Shown here piece after piece: positions 29,310 to 38,586 of a DNA stretch of 64,000 nt. Origin of the DNA: Segatella baroniae B14 (lineage in GTDB: Bacteria; Bacteroidota; Bacteroidia; Bacteroidales; Bacteroidaceae); the NCBI RefSeq assembly GCF_022024235.1, contig NZ_CP091799.1, positions 325,001-389,000 on the forward strand, read 5' to 3'. A program made the position numbers and the translations under genes. The first letter of the stretch is position 1. Each line of letters starts with the position of its first letter. The notes under the pieces were generated by a model. It did no database searches, had not been told where the DNA came from, and saw only the letters and a program-made list of their open reading frames with translations.

Positions 29310-29561
29310 ATGATTGTATCTATGTTGAAACTCAAAATTGTTTCTACCGAAAAAGTTGTATTCACGGGAGATGTAGAAAGTGTTACGGTTCCTGGTACTC
29401 TCGGTGAATTCGAGATATTAGTTAATCATGCCCCTATTATTTCAAGTCTTGAAAAAGGCCGAGTGAAGTATAAAACGCAAGAAGGAGAACAATGTTTAGA
29501 AGTATTGGGAGGCTTTGTTGAAGTGAAACGAAACGAGGTGTCTCTCTGTGTAGAAGTATAA
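29310..29561 (+). CDS. atpC: F1 ATP synthase epsilon subunit, beta-sandwich only
   Basis: 79-83 residues covering just the N-terminal beta-sandwich (LKIVSTEKVVFTGDVESVTV, PGTLGEFEILVNHAP, GGFVEVKRNEVSLCVE). The C-terminal two-helix domain, which inhibits rotation in E. coli (about 139 residues), is missing and the next gene begins 1 bp after the stop. ATG 29322 (MLKLKIVS) is an equally good start. Order atpD-atpC at the operon head is the Bacteroidetes arrangement. Confidence 0.93.
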   Translation: MIVSMLKLKIVSTEKVVFTGDVESVTVPGTLGEFEILVNHAPIISSLEKGRVKYKTQEGEQCLEVLGGFVEVKRNEVSLCVEV

Positions 29562-29562
29562 T

Positions 29563-29988
29563 ATGGAAAGAAGTGAAAGAATCAAGCGAATCGTTCATCG
29601 TTATCGTCTGTTGTCTATATGGATGGTGTGTGGAATGGCTCTAGCCGGTTTCTTTTTTGTATCGGTAGGTGATCTAAAAGATCATGTTTATAGTGTCGCT
29701 TTCTGTAGCTTATACCAATTGGTGATTAATAGTGTTTCTATATGTGCTTGGCGATATGTCGCGGTTCATTCGCCTAATGTGATGAACCGTTATTACATGG
29801 CATGTGGTTCAATAAGAATGCTATTGGCATTAATGGTAGTTTTGGCAGGTATGTTTGTCCTTTATGAGAGGCAGGATATGATGCTTGGTTTTGTGATTAC
29901 TTTCGCTTTATTCTATATATGTTCGCTTATATTTGAAACAACGTTCTTCTCTATTGTGGAGAAGCAGAAACAAAAAAGAAAAGATTAA
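29563..29988 (+). CDS. Small membrane protein, probable AtpI-like ATP synthase factor
   Basis: 141 residues with four hydrophobic helices (about 17-35, 42-62, 83-102, 108-130) and a basic C-terminus (KQKQKRKD). It lies between atpC and atpB with 1- and 3-bp gaps, the place of AtpI-like assembly proteins. Sequence similarity to AtpI is not obvious by eye, so the role is inferred from position. Confidence 0.65.
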   Translation: MERSERIKRIVHRYRLLSIWMVCGMALAGFFFVSVGDLKDHVYSVAFCSLYQLVINSVSICAWRYVAVHSPNVMNRYYMACGSIRMLLALMVVLAGMFVLYERQDMMLGFVITFALFYICSLIFETTFFSIVEKQKQKRKD

Positions 29989-29991
29989 GAT

Positions 29992-31077
29992 ATGAGACAT
30001 CTAAAGAGGTATTTCTTCATAGTTATCTTCTTTTTTGCAGCAATGTCAAGTTTTGCTGTGCAAAAAGATATTGATATGAAAGAGATATTATGGGGACATA
30101 TCAAAGATTCGTATGAGTGGCATGTAACGAATTTGGGTGAAACACCTGTCGTTATCCATTTGCCTGTGATAGTTAAAAGTTCTACAGGATGGCATGTCTT
30201 TTGTAGTAGTCAGTTTGAAGAAAATCCTGATTCAGAGGGCAATCGTCGTGGACCTTATGGGCTTTATATCAAGGGTAGTGAAGACGAGACATATCCGAAT
30301 AAAATAGTAGAAAAAGTTGGTAATACAGAAGTTCGTCCATTGGATATTTCCATAACGAAGACCACTTGTGTGTTATTCATCGATGCATTTATTTTGTTAC
30401 TTTGTATACTCATCCCAGCACGTTGGTGCCGAAATCATAAAGTAGATGATCCTGCTCCAAGAGGTTTTGTTGGATTGATGCATATGTTTGTTATGTCGGT
30501 GTATGATGATGTGATTAAGGCTGTTATGGGTAAGGAGGCTGATAAGTATGCACCTTATTTGTTGACATGTTTTTTCTTTATCTTCATAGCTAATATAATG
30601 GGTATAGTACCATTTCCCCCAGGAGGTGGTAACTTGACAGGAAATATTGCTTGTACTTGTTTTTTGGGTGTAGCAACTTTCTTGGTTACGAATCTCACGG
30701 GTACGAAGGAATATTGGAAAGAAATTTTTTGGCCAGATGTTCCTGCTTGGTTAAAAGTTCCTGTACCTTTGATGCCAGTAATAGAGCTTTTTGGTATATT
30801 TACAAAGCCATTAGCTCTTGTTATTCGATTATTCGCCAATATGATGGCAGGTCATGCTATAGCATTAGCTTTTGCGGGTATGATTTTCATCATGTTTCAT
30901 TTAACGACAGACGATGTAGTCAATAATTTAGCAGGTTCGGGTATGTCCATAATATCAGTGGCATTAAGTGTATTCATGATGTTACTTGAAATTTTGGTAA
31001 GTTATATCCAAGCTCTTGTATTTACCATGTTATCAGCGGTGTTTATCTCGTTGGCACATGTAAAAGAACATGAATAA
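29992..31077 (+). CDS. atpB: Fo ATP synthase subunit a, with signal peptide and long N-terminus
   Basis: 361 residues versus about 271 in E. coli. The first 20-25 residues look like a Sec signal (YFFIVIFFFAAMSSFAVQ), followed by a periplasmic domain of about 100 residues before the first Fo helix (residues about 125-140). The essential arginine is in ALVIRLFANMMAGH, and the last helices VSYIQALVFTMLSAVFI are typical. It forms the proton channel beside the c-ring. Confidence 0.95.
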   Translation: MRHLKRYFFIVIFFFAAMSSFAVQKDIDMKEILWGHIKDSYEWHVTNLGETPVVIHLPVIVKSSTGWHVFCSSQFEENPDSEGNRRGPYGLYIKGSEDETYPNKIVEKVGNTEVRPLDISITKTTCVLFIDAFILLLCILIPARWCRNHKVDDPAPRGFVGLMHMFVMSVYDDVIKAVMGKEADKYAPYLLTCFFFIFIANIMGIVPFPPGGGNLTGNIACTCFLGVATFLVTNLTGTKEYWKEIFWPDVPAWLKVPVPLMPVIELFGIFTKPLALVIRLFANMMAGHAIALAFAGMIFIMFHLTTDDVVNNLAGSGMSIISVALSVFMMLLEILVSYIQALVFTMLSAVFISLAHVKEHE

Positions 31078-31104
31078 TATCATTAAGTAATAAATAATAA
31101 TTAA

Positions 31105-31362
<258 letters not shown>

Positions 31363-31400
31363 AGAGTATTCACATTATCAAATAACTTAAACCAGCGCGA

Positions 31401-31907
31401 ATGGATTTATTAATGCCTGAAAGCGGCTTGCTTTTTTGGATGACCATCGTCTTCATCATCGTCTTCCTAGTCTTGCTTAAGTGGGGTTTTCCTTCTATAA
31501 TCAAGATGGTGAATGACCGTAAGGCTTTTATCGATGATTCACTACGTAAGGCGCATGAAGCAAATGAGAAGCTTGCCAACATTCAGAAAGAAGGTGAATC
31601 CATACTGCAAGAAGCTCGTGAGAAACAGGCTGCTATTCTTAAAGAAGCAGCTGAAACTCGTGATGCTATCGTAGAGAATGCACAGGATAAAGCTCGTGAA
31701 GAAGGTGCTCGCATCGTAAACGAAGCAAAAATTCAAATTGAAACTGAGAAGCAAAATGCGATTCGTGATATACGTTCACAGGTTGCAGAACTTAGTATTC
31801 TTGTTGCAGAAAAGGTTCTTAAGCAGAATCTCTCTACTGATGCCAAGCAGATGGAATTAATCGACAGACTGCTGGATGAAGTTTCTTCTGATAATAAGAA
31901 AATATAA
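31401..31907 (+). CDS. atpF: Fo ATP synthase subunit b
   Basis: 168 residues: one N-terminal membrane helix (LLFWMTIVFIIVFLVLLKWG) and a long charged coiled-coil stator arm rich in Ala/Glu/Lys, ending before KVLKQNLSTDAKQMELIDRL. Next gene atpH follows after 8 bp. Confidence 0.96.
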   Translation: MDLLMPESGLLFWMTIVFIIVFLVLLKWGFPSIIKMVNDRKAFIDDSLRKAHEANEKLANIQKEGESILQEAREKQAAILKEAAETRDAIVENAQDKAREEGARIVNEAKIQIETEKQNAIRDIRSQVAELSILVAEKVLKQNLSTDAKQMELIDRLLDEVSSDNKKI

Positions 31908-31915
31908 GTAGGCTT

Positions 31916-32452
31916 ATGGATTTAGGTGTAATATCGGTAAGATATGCCCGGGCTCTCCTTAAGAGTGCTACAGAGCTGAAGAATGCGGATTTGGTATATC
32001 AAAATATGGTATCTCTTTCAGATTGCTATATTAATGTGCCTAGTCTTCGTTCTACGATAGATAACCCTATGCTCCAACGTTCTAAAAAATTACATTTGCT
32101 CACAACTGCTCTCGGTCAAAGCCCTCAGCAGTTGAGCGTACGCTTTTTGGAACTCGTTTTAAAAGAGGATAGGGAAAGCGCCCTGCAATTCATGGCTAAT
32201 TCGTATATCACTCTTTATAGACAACAGAAGAATATCACCCGCGGTAAACTGACTACTGCCGTTGCTGTATCAGATGCTGTAGAGCAGAAGATGAAACAGA
32301 TGGTAGAGGCAAAAACTCAGGGAACAGTAGAGTTCACTACCGAGGTGGATCCCTCTATTATTGGTGGGTTTGTCCTCGAGTATGATACCTATCGAATGGA
32401 TGCTAGTGTTAAAACTAAACTTAATCGCATCCTTAGTGAATTAAAAAAATAA
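31916..32452 (+). CDS. atpH: F1 ATP synthase delta subunit
   Basis: 178 residues. VRYARALLKSATEL at the N-terminus and the C-terminal EVDPSIIGGFVLEYDTYRMD are the OSCP/delta signatures. It links the b-arm to the top of F1. Gap to atpA is 6 bp. Confidence 0.95.
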   Translation: MDLGVISVRYARALLKSATELKNADLVYQNMVSLSDCYINVPSLRSTIDNPMLQRSKKLHLLTTALGQSPQQLSVRFLELVLKEDRESALQFMANSYITLYRQQKNITRGKLTTAVAVSDAVEQKMKQMVEAKTQGTVEFTTEVDPSIIGGFVLEYDTYRMDASVKTKLNRILSELKK

Positions 32453-32458
32453 TGAATA

Positions 32459-34045
32459 ATGTCAGAAAAAATAAAACCAAGCGAAGTGTCTGAAGTACTC
32501 GAAAGAGAGTTGAAAGGCATCAACGAAGCTAATCAGTTTGATGAAGTAGGTACTGTACTTACTGTAGCTGATGGTGTAGCACATGTTTATGGTTTGCGCA
32601 ATGTTGAGGCTTCTGAACTGCTTGAATTCGAGAATGGCACCATGGCTATTGTCATGAACCTTGAGGAAGACAACGTAGGTTGTGTGCTCATGGGGCCAAC
32701 TGCTGGTATCAAAGAAGGACAGAAGGTTAAGCGTACTCATCGTATTGCTTCTATTCGCGTCAATGATAAATTTCTTGGTCGCGTTGTTAATCCTATTGGT
32801 CAGGCAATAGATGGTAAGGGCGCTATAGATCTTACTGACGCTATAGAGATGCCTTTGGATCGTAAGGCTCCAGGTGTGATTTTCCGTCAGCCTGTGAAAG
32901 AACCTCTCCAGACAGGTTTGAAGGCTGTAGACTCTATGATTCCTATTGGTCGTGGACAACGAGAACTTATTATTGGTGACCGTCAGACAGGTAAAACTGC
33001 AGTTGCAGTTGATACGATTATCAATCAGAAAAGTAACTATGAAGCAGGCAAACCTGTTTATTGTATCTATGTAGCAATTGGTCAGAAGGCTTCTACTGTT
33101 GCATCTCTTGTTCAGACATTGGAAGATCATGGGGCACTGCCTTATACAATTGTTGTAAGTGCTACAGCAGCCGATCCTGCAGCTATGCAGTATTATGCTC
33201 CTTTTGCTGGTGCTGCTATTGGTGAGTATTTCCGTGATCGAGGTTATCATGCTCTTGTTGTATATGATGATCTGTCTAAGCAGGCTGTTGCCTATCGTGA
33301 AGTATCATTGATTTTGCGTCGTCCTTCTGGTCGTGAAGCTTATCCAGGTGATGTGTTCTATCTTCATAGTCGTTTGTTGGAGCGTGCTGCTCGTATCAAC
33401 GATCAGCAAGAAATTGCTGAGCAAATGAATGATTTACCTGCATCATTAAAGGGTAAAGTTAAAGGAGGAGGCTCACTTACAGCGCTTCCTATTATTGAGA
33501 CTCAGGCTGGTGATGTTTCTGCATATATTCCAACTAACGTAATTTCTATTACTGACGGTCAGATATATTTGGAGACAGATTTATTTAATCAAGGATTCCG
33601 TCCAGCTATCAATGTGGGTATTTCAGTATCACGTGTAGGTGGTAGTGCTCAAATCAAGAGTATGAAGAAGGTTGCAGGTACTTTGAAAATTGACCAGGCT
33701 CAGTATCGTGAATTAGAGAGCTTCTCTAAATTCTCTTCTGATATGGACCCTGTAACAGCTATGACATTGGACAGAGGACGTAAGAATAATGAGATTCTTA
33801 TACAACCTCAATATTCCCCAATGCCAGTAGGAGAGCAAATTGCCATTCTTTATTGCGGAGTTCATGGTCTTATGCATGATGTTCCAGTAGAGCAAGTTCG
33901 TTCTTGTCAGGATTCATTCTTGGATAAGATGCGTACACAGCATTCAGATACATTACAGATCCTTAGTGATGGAAAGTTGTCAGAAGAGGCAACAAAAGTT
34001 ATTGAGGAAACAATGGCTGATATTGCTGGACAATATAAAGCATAA
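32459..34045 (+). CDS. atpA: F1 ATP synthase alpha subunit
   Basis: 528 residues. Walker A is [14 protein letters not shown] (about 175). [40 protein letters not shown] and [15 protein letters not shown] are standard alpha motifs, with [11 protein letters not shown] before the P-loop. Regulatory, non-catalytic nucleotide site. Confidence 0.98.
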   Translation: MSEKIKPSEVSEVLERELKGINEANQFDEVGTVLTVADGVAHVYGLRNVEASELLEFENGTMAIVMNLEEDNVGCVLMGPTAGIKEGQKVKRTHRIASIRVNDKFLGRVVNPIGQAIDGKGAIDLTDAIEMPLDRKAPGVIFRQPVKEPLQTGLKAVDSMIPIGRGQRELIIGDRQTGKTAVAVDTIINQKSNYEAGKPVYCIYVAIGQKASTVASLVQTLEDHGALPYTIVVSATAADPAAMQYYAPFAGAAIGEYFRDRGYHALVVYDDLSKQAVAYREVSLILRRPSGREAYPGDVFYLHSRLLERAARINDQQEIAEQMNDLPASLKGKVKGGGSLTALPIIETQAGDVSAYIPTNVISITDGQIYLETDLFNQGFRPAINVGISVSRVGGSAQIKSMKKVAGTLKIDQAQYRELESFSKFSSDMDPVTAMTLDRGRKNNEILIQPQYSPMPVGEQIAILYCGVHGLMHDVPVEQVRSCQDSFLDKMRTQHSDTLQILSDGKLSEEATKVIEETMADIAGQYKA

Positions 34046-34050
34046 AGCCT

Positions 34051-35022
34051 ATGCCTTCATTAAAAGAGATAAAAAATCGTATAGCCAGTGTAAATAGTAC
34101 TCGTAAGATTACAAGTGCTATGAAAATGGTTGCTTCTAGTAAGTTGCATCATGCTCAAATGGCGATTCAAAATATGCTTCCTTATGAAAATTTGTTGGAG
34201 CATATTTTGAAATCATTTTTGGTTTCTACTCCAAATATTGATTCTCCATTGGCGTCTTCACACAAAGAGATTAAGCGTGTAGCGATTATTGCATTTACCA
34301 GTAATAGTTCTCTTTGTGGAGGATTTAATAATAATGTGCTTAAGGAACTTCAGACAGTTGTTGATAATTATCAGGCTTCTGGTGTTGAAGATATTATGGT
34401 TTATCCTATTGGTAGGAAAGTTGAAGATTATATCAAGAAGCATAGTATTAAGTCTGGTGGTAGTTTCTTGGATTTGGCCGAAAAACCTAATGCACGTGAA
34501 TGTGGAGATATTGCTCAAGAGCTAATGAATAAATTTTTAGCGGGTGAATTGGATAAAGTTGATCTTATCTATCATCATTTTAAGAGTGCCGGTTCCCAAA
34601 TCTTAACGTGTAAAACGATGCTACCAATAGACCTTTCAACAGAAAGTATTGGCACAGAAAATGATCGTGATTTAACTAGTAATGTTGCTACAGCAAAGGC
34701 TCAGGAATATCTTCGCCAAAAGGATGAAGAACGTGTGGCAAAGGTTGAAGCTGTTAAACCTCTTAATGATGACTTTATTGTAGAACCAAATTTGGAGTCG
34801 GTTTTGGATAGTTTAATTCCGAAGCAGTTAAATTTGATGGTTTATACAGCCCTTCTTGATAGTAATGCAAGTGAACATGCTGCACGAATGGTAGCTATGC
34901 AAACAGCAAGTGATAATGCAGATGAGTTGCTTCGTCAACTCAGCTTACAGTATAATAAGAGTCGTCAGCAAGCCATTACTAATGAATTGCTTGACATAGT
35001 AGGTGGATCAGCCAATAACTGA
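34051..35022 (+). CDS. atpG: F1 ATP synthase gamma subunit
   Basis: 323 residues, rotor shaft. Coiled-coil ends are visible: MPSLKEIKNRIASVNSTRKI with TSAMKMVASSKLHHAQ at the N-terminus and ASEHAARMVAMQTASDNADE with NKSRQQAITNELLDIV at the C-terminus. It is about 35 residues longer than E. coli gamma, mainly a charged stretch near 200-245. Last gene of the operon. Confidence 0.96.
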   Translation: MPSLKEIKNRIASVNSTRKITSAMKMVASSKLHHAQMAIQNMLPYENLLEHILKSFLVSTPNIDSPLASSHKEIKRVAIIAFTSNSSLCGGFNNNVLKELQTVVDNYQASGVEDIMVYPIGRKVEDYIKKHSIKSGGSFLDLAEKPNARECGDIAQELMNKFLAGELDKVDLIYHHFKSAGSQILTCKTMLPIDLSTESIGTENDRDLTSNVATAKAQEYLRQKDEERVAKVEAVKPLNDDFIVEPNLESVLDSLIPKQLNLMVYTALLDSNASEHAARMVAMQTASDNADELLRQLSLQYNKSRQQAITNELLDIVGGSANN

Positions 35023-35042
35023 TTTATCTGTATATGAATAAT

Positions 35043-35100
35043 AAAATAGGAGAGCTCTCTATTGGAAGGATGAGTCTTTCCTATTTTTATTTTTATTTTT
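35043..35100 (+). terminator. Probable terminator of the ATP synthase operon
   Basis: AAAATAGGA (35043-35051) pairs with TCCTATTTT (35079-35087), enclosing a GAGAGCTCTC palindrome, followed by a T-rich tract that runs up to the next ATG. Confidence 0.6.
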
Positions 35101-35562
35101 ATGGAAGAAAAACAAGAAATATTAAAAGATATTATATCAGGTTTTTATTGTGGCTTCATATCAGGTATTTTAGATAAAAGAAAGCCCGCATGGAGAAATA
35201 ATGAAAATGATGCGGTATTAATAAAACAGATTGCTTCTGATTATTATGAGCATTTTTCGATTTTCTTCTGTAATGTTAGTTTTCCGATTCTTCTATCAAT
35301 CAATTTTGATAGTTATGAAGCTGCAATGGCAGATATGAATAAGCATCATTTTAGTAATGATACTCCAGTGAAACTTCTTTTGCGTTATGCTTGTCAGAGC
35401 AAAGAACTTTATGATGTGATGATTAAAACGTACCAGAAAGAGTTAACATCTCTGTTAGAAGGAAGATTTTTAAGCGAAATTGAAAATAAAGGTAAGTATT
35501 TTCAAAGAGCTTATTTGGAAAGCCATGAATTTGGTTTTAGAGCTGAATCTAATAAAAAGTAA
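35101..35562 (+). CDS. Hypothetical protein
   Basis: I do not recognise this 153-residue protein. It is soluble, mixed-charge, aromatic-rich (SDYYEHFSIFFCNVSFPI) and mostly helical by composition, with no signal peptide or obvious motif. The ATG directly follows a U-tract of the probable atp terminator, so it depends either on read-through or on a promoter I cannot see; no TAnnTTTG is present. Confidence 0.6.
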   Translation: MEEKQEILKDIISGFYCGFISGILDKRKPAWRNNENDAVLIKQIASDYYEHFSIFFCNVSFPILLSINFDSYEAAMADMNKHHFSNDTPVKLLLRYACQSKELYDVMIKTYQKELTSLLEGRFLSEIENKGKYFQRAYLESHEFGFRAESNKK

Positions 35563-35650
35563 TGATAGTGTATTTAGCAGCTTTCTGACAGTATAGTTTT
35601 CTCTTGTTTATGTCCGACTTTAAGTGGGGTATTGTTATAATATCATGTGT

Positions 35651-35683
35651 AAGCCATCAGTAATACGAACATTCTGATGGCTT
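35651..35683. terminator. Hairpin between convergent genes
   Basis: AAGCCATCAG (35651-35660) and CTGATGGCTT (35674-35683) pair perfectly around 13 nt. T-tracts are weak on both sides. The rest of the 35563-35796 gap holds a GATAAC/GTTATC inverted repeat (35747-35765) and nothing else I can identify. Confidence 0.55.
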
Positions 35684-35796
35684 ATATTGTTAGCTATAAG
35701 AGTATATTTCATCGATATATAACTTTTCATCCTCGTGCTAGATGCCGATAACAAAGTAAGTTATCAGCAAACCCATAATGGAATATACCAAAGGTT

Positions 35797-37773
35797 TTAC
35801 CTTTCTTTTAAGTAGCCATGCCTATAGGCAAATAATAATTCAGATAAATCTTTAATTTGTTCCTTTATAGCGTAGCCTTTGTCTGTATCTCCGACAAGCA
35901 TTCTGTGACTACTCATTTCGACAATTTGAGTAGTGCTTTTAATATCTGTTCCTTTTATAATTGCTTCTTCTGCACTTGTAAAAGGTTCGTGTTGTACGAG
36001 TTGGAAACCACGGCTATGATATACTAAAGTGTATCCTGCTATACCTGTTTCTTGGTGATAGGCTTGGCTAAATCCACCATCAATAACCATAAGTTTACCT
36101 TCAGCTTTAATGGGATTTTCTCCATTTGCTGCGTGTACTGGCACATGGCCATTGATAATATGTCTATTCTCTCCTTGTACCTGAAAAGCATCTAATATAG
36201 AGTCGACAATATTTGGATTTTCTCTAAGAGTATAGTAACTTCCTTTTTCTTCCTTCCAAGTAGATTTGTCCTTAATAAAATATCTTTCGAAAGTCGCCAT
36301 TTTAGATTTGTCAAATAGCGGACTATCTTTACCGCACCAAAGATAAAGAAAATAATCAATAGCATATCTTTTATTGATTTCATCTCTTTCATCTTGGAAT
36401 GCCGTCCTGATAAGCATTCCAATTTGGTGCATGAGTTCTTTACCTTTATATTTCTTCCCAGGATATACTTCCACTTCTCGCAAGCTTCCATCTTTATTAA
36501 GTGGACAACTTGCATGAAATAATAAATTGCTATTATATATGGCATACATACAACCATGTTGAAGCAATAGCTGAATATGCCGCTGTAATTTTTCACTTTT
36601 TTTGAAGGATCTCACAAGTTTTGCCATAAGAATCTCTTCTGATTTGGTTAGTTTATATGGATTCTTTGGATCTATTGTTGGGAAATTGCAAGAACTTAAT
36701 TGATATTCGTGATTATCTATTTTAATAGTTCCTTTTTCATAATCTATGCACTTAAGCATTTCACAATTCTCCATGTGCCATTGTGGATTACGATCAAAGA
36801 TTTGGGCTTCTTCTTTAAATTGTAATATCGTAATAGCTTTATGCATAAGCGCTGTTAGCTGGGTCGTTTTCTTGTCCTGTTTGATTGCTCCTCCATTTAA
36901 TCTTGGTTGAAATTCAATACATGGATCCTGGCCATAAGTTTCCATAGCAAATGTAGCCAATGGCACAAGATTTATGCCATATCCTTCTTCGAGAGTTGCT
37001 AAGTTATAATATCTTAGTGACAACCTAATTACATTACATATGAGAGCCTTGTTGCCAGCAGCAGCACCCATCCATGAAATATCATGGTTTCCCCATTGAA
37101 TATCCCATTTTCCATATTTATCAAGTGTATCTAATATAATATGAGCTCCTGGGCCACGGTCGTATATGTCACCCAAAATGTGGAGTTGGTCTATTGCAAG
37201 TTTTTGGATAACTTGGCATATAACTATAATAAAATTATCAGCTCTACCTGTTGATATAATTGTATCTATGATAGTATCAACATAAGCGGCTTTGTTACTA
37301 TCATCAGTACGTTCATGTAGAAGTTCTTCTATGATATAGCTAAATTCTGGAGGTAGACTTTTCCTTACTTTGCTTCTTGTATATTTAGAGGAAACATCCC
37401 TGCATACAGCAACCAAGCGATGAAGGGTAATCTTGTACCAATCTTTGATGTCTTTCTCTTTAGTCTTTATTAGTTGGAGTTTGTCTTCAGGATAATAAAT
37501 GAGTGTGCAAAGTTCCTTTTTTTCAGCTTCTCTTAATGTGTTTCCATAAAGTTCATTTACTTTTCGCTTGATATTTCCCGAAGCATTTTTTAGAACATGC
37601 TGAAAAGCTGTATTTTCTCCATGTATATCTGCAAGAAAGTGTTCTGTTCCTTTGGGAAGGTTCAATATAGCGGAAAGGTTGATAATTTCAGAGCTTGCTT
37701 CTGCAATGGTTGGAAAACTTTTAGCTAAAAGTTTCAAATATTTTATGTCTTGTTCAACTTTGCTTTGAGTCAT
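35797..37773 (-). CDS. fbp: Fructose-1,6-bisphosphatase, class 3
   Basis: 658 residues, the size of the Firmicutes/Bacteroidetes class 3 enzyme that hydrolyses fructose-1,6-bisphosphate in gluconeogenesis. It is a calcineurin-like metallophosphatase: FLADIHGENTAFQHVL (about 43-58), LHILGDIYDRGPGAHIILDT, WGNHDISWMGAAAGN and INGHVPVHAANGENP carry the metal ligands. It sits 7 bp behind a glycosyltransferase-like gene in the same direction. Confidence 0.95.
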   Translation of the reverse strand: MTQSKVEQDIKYLKLLAKSFPTIAEASSEIINLSAILNLPKGTEHFLADIHGENTAFQHVLKNASGNIKRKVNELYGNTLREAEKKELCTLIYYPEDKLQLIKTKEKDIKDWYKITLHRLVAVCRDVSSKYTRSKVRKSLPPEFSYIIEELLHERTDDSNKAAYVDTIIDTIISTGRADNFIIVICQVIQKLAIDQLHILGDIYDRGPGAHIILDTLDKYGKWDIQWGNHDISWMGAAAGNKALICNVIRLSLRYYNLATLEEGYGINLVPLATFAMETYGQDPCIEFQPRLNGGAIKQDKKTTQLTALMHKAITILQFKEEAQIFDRNPQWHMENCEMLKCIDYEKGTIKIDNHEYQLSSCNFPTIDPKNPYKLTKSEEILMAKLVRSFKKSEKLQRHIQLLLQHGCMYAIYNSNLLFHASCPLNKDGSLREVEVYPGKKYKGKELMHQIGMLIRTAFQDERDEINKRYAIDYFLYLWCGKDSPLFDKSKMATFERYFIKDKSTWKEEKGSYYTLRENPNIVDSILDAFQVQGENRHIINGHVPVHAANGENPIKAEGKLMVIDGGFSQAYHQETGIAGYTLVYHSRGFQLVQHEPFTSAEEAIIKGTDIKSTTQIVEMSSHRMLVGDTDKGYAIKEQIKDLSELLFAYRHGYLKER

Positions 37774-37780
37774 AGTAGAT

Positions 37781-38569
37781 CTAAAATTTTATATATTTGT
37801 TTATCTTTTTTGATAGTTTGTTTACCTTTTGTGGAAATGGTATAAAACCTTCTGTTAATCCTGTTTTTTCCATAGCGACAGCAAATAAAGATTCTGAAAA
37901 TTTTTTTAGTTTCATTTTCTCTATCTTTTCTTCCAGTTCGTCATCATTATATTCTGTATTTTTTAGCAGACAGTGTAGTTGGTCTACCATTTGAAAAGGT
38001 ATATTTTGGTGTGGCATTCTATTTTTTATCAATAGTATTTGATAAATGATTTCATCGTCTGTTATCTTATGTATCTTTTCTTCTTTTTCTTGTGTAAAAC
38101 TTGTGAGAATCTTATTACCACATTGCCAAATCTCGTTTGCTGTTTCAGAATTAGTTGTAACTTGAGAATACAGACAGTTAGTAACATAGATAATATTCTG
38201 GTTCCACTTGAGTTTTTTTAAATATGTGTCCTCCAGTTTTGATGTTGTTATAATACAGCCTGCCTTTTTTGCTAATAATTTTTGATAGAGTACAGATTGT
38301 ATTATTCTTTTAATAAGATAATGTTCTATATTCCATCTGCTAATATGGCCCAAAGGAATAAGGATATAAGGAATACCCATTTGCCTTACTTTTCTTGCAA
38401 ATATTGCATCTTGCATTCTCCATGCACCGAAGATATAAACGATATCAGTATCAGCAAGATTATCTACTATATCCATGTCTTGAGATAGATTTTCTCTCAA
38501 TATGGATATTAAATCACGGTGTATGCTTTTTTTCAAAAGACTTTTTGATATATGTAGATAGACTTTCAA
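37781..38569 (-). CDS. Glycosyltransferase-like protein, GT-B N-terminal type
   Basis: 262 residues. DIVYIFGAWRMQDAIFARKV followed by GIPYILIPLGHISRWNIEHY resembles the acceptor domain of GT4-type enzymes, and KKAGCIITTSKLEDTYLKKL matches their hinge region. A donor-binding domain is not evident: the C-terminal 100 residues are charged helices. It may be a truncated or non-catalytic member. Gaps of 17 and 7 bp join it to the GT2 gene and fbp. Confidence 0.65.
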   Translation of the reverse strand: MKVYLHISKSLLKKSIHRDLISILRENLSQDMDIVDNLADTDIVYIFGAWRMQDAIFARKVRQMGIPYILIPLGHISRWNIEHYLIKRIIQSVLYQKLLAKKAGCIITTSKLEDTYLKKLKWNQNIIYVTNCLYSQVTTNSETANEIWQCGNKILTSFTQEKEEKIHKITDDEIIYQILLIKNRMPHQNIPFQMVDQLHCLLKNTEYNDDELEEKIEKMKLKKFSESLFAVAMEKTGLTEGFIPFPQKVNKLSKKINKYIKF

Positions 38570-38586
38570 TATGGTGCTTTTATTAA

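Noticed and set aside
32462..33250. Long 262-codon open frame on the minus strand
   Set aside because: It is antisense to atpA, has a composition typical of reverse-complement reading and no recognisable domain.
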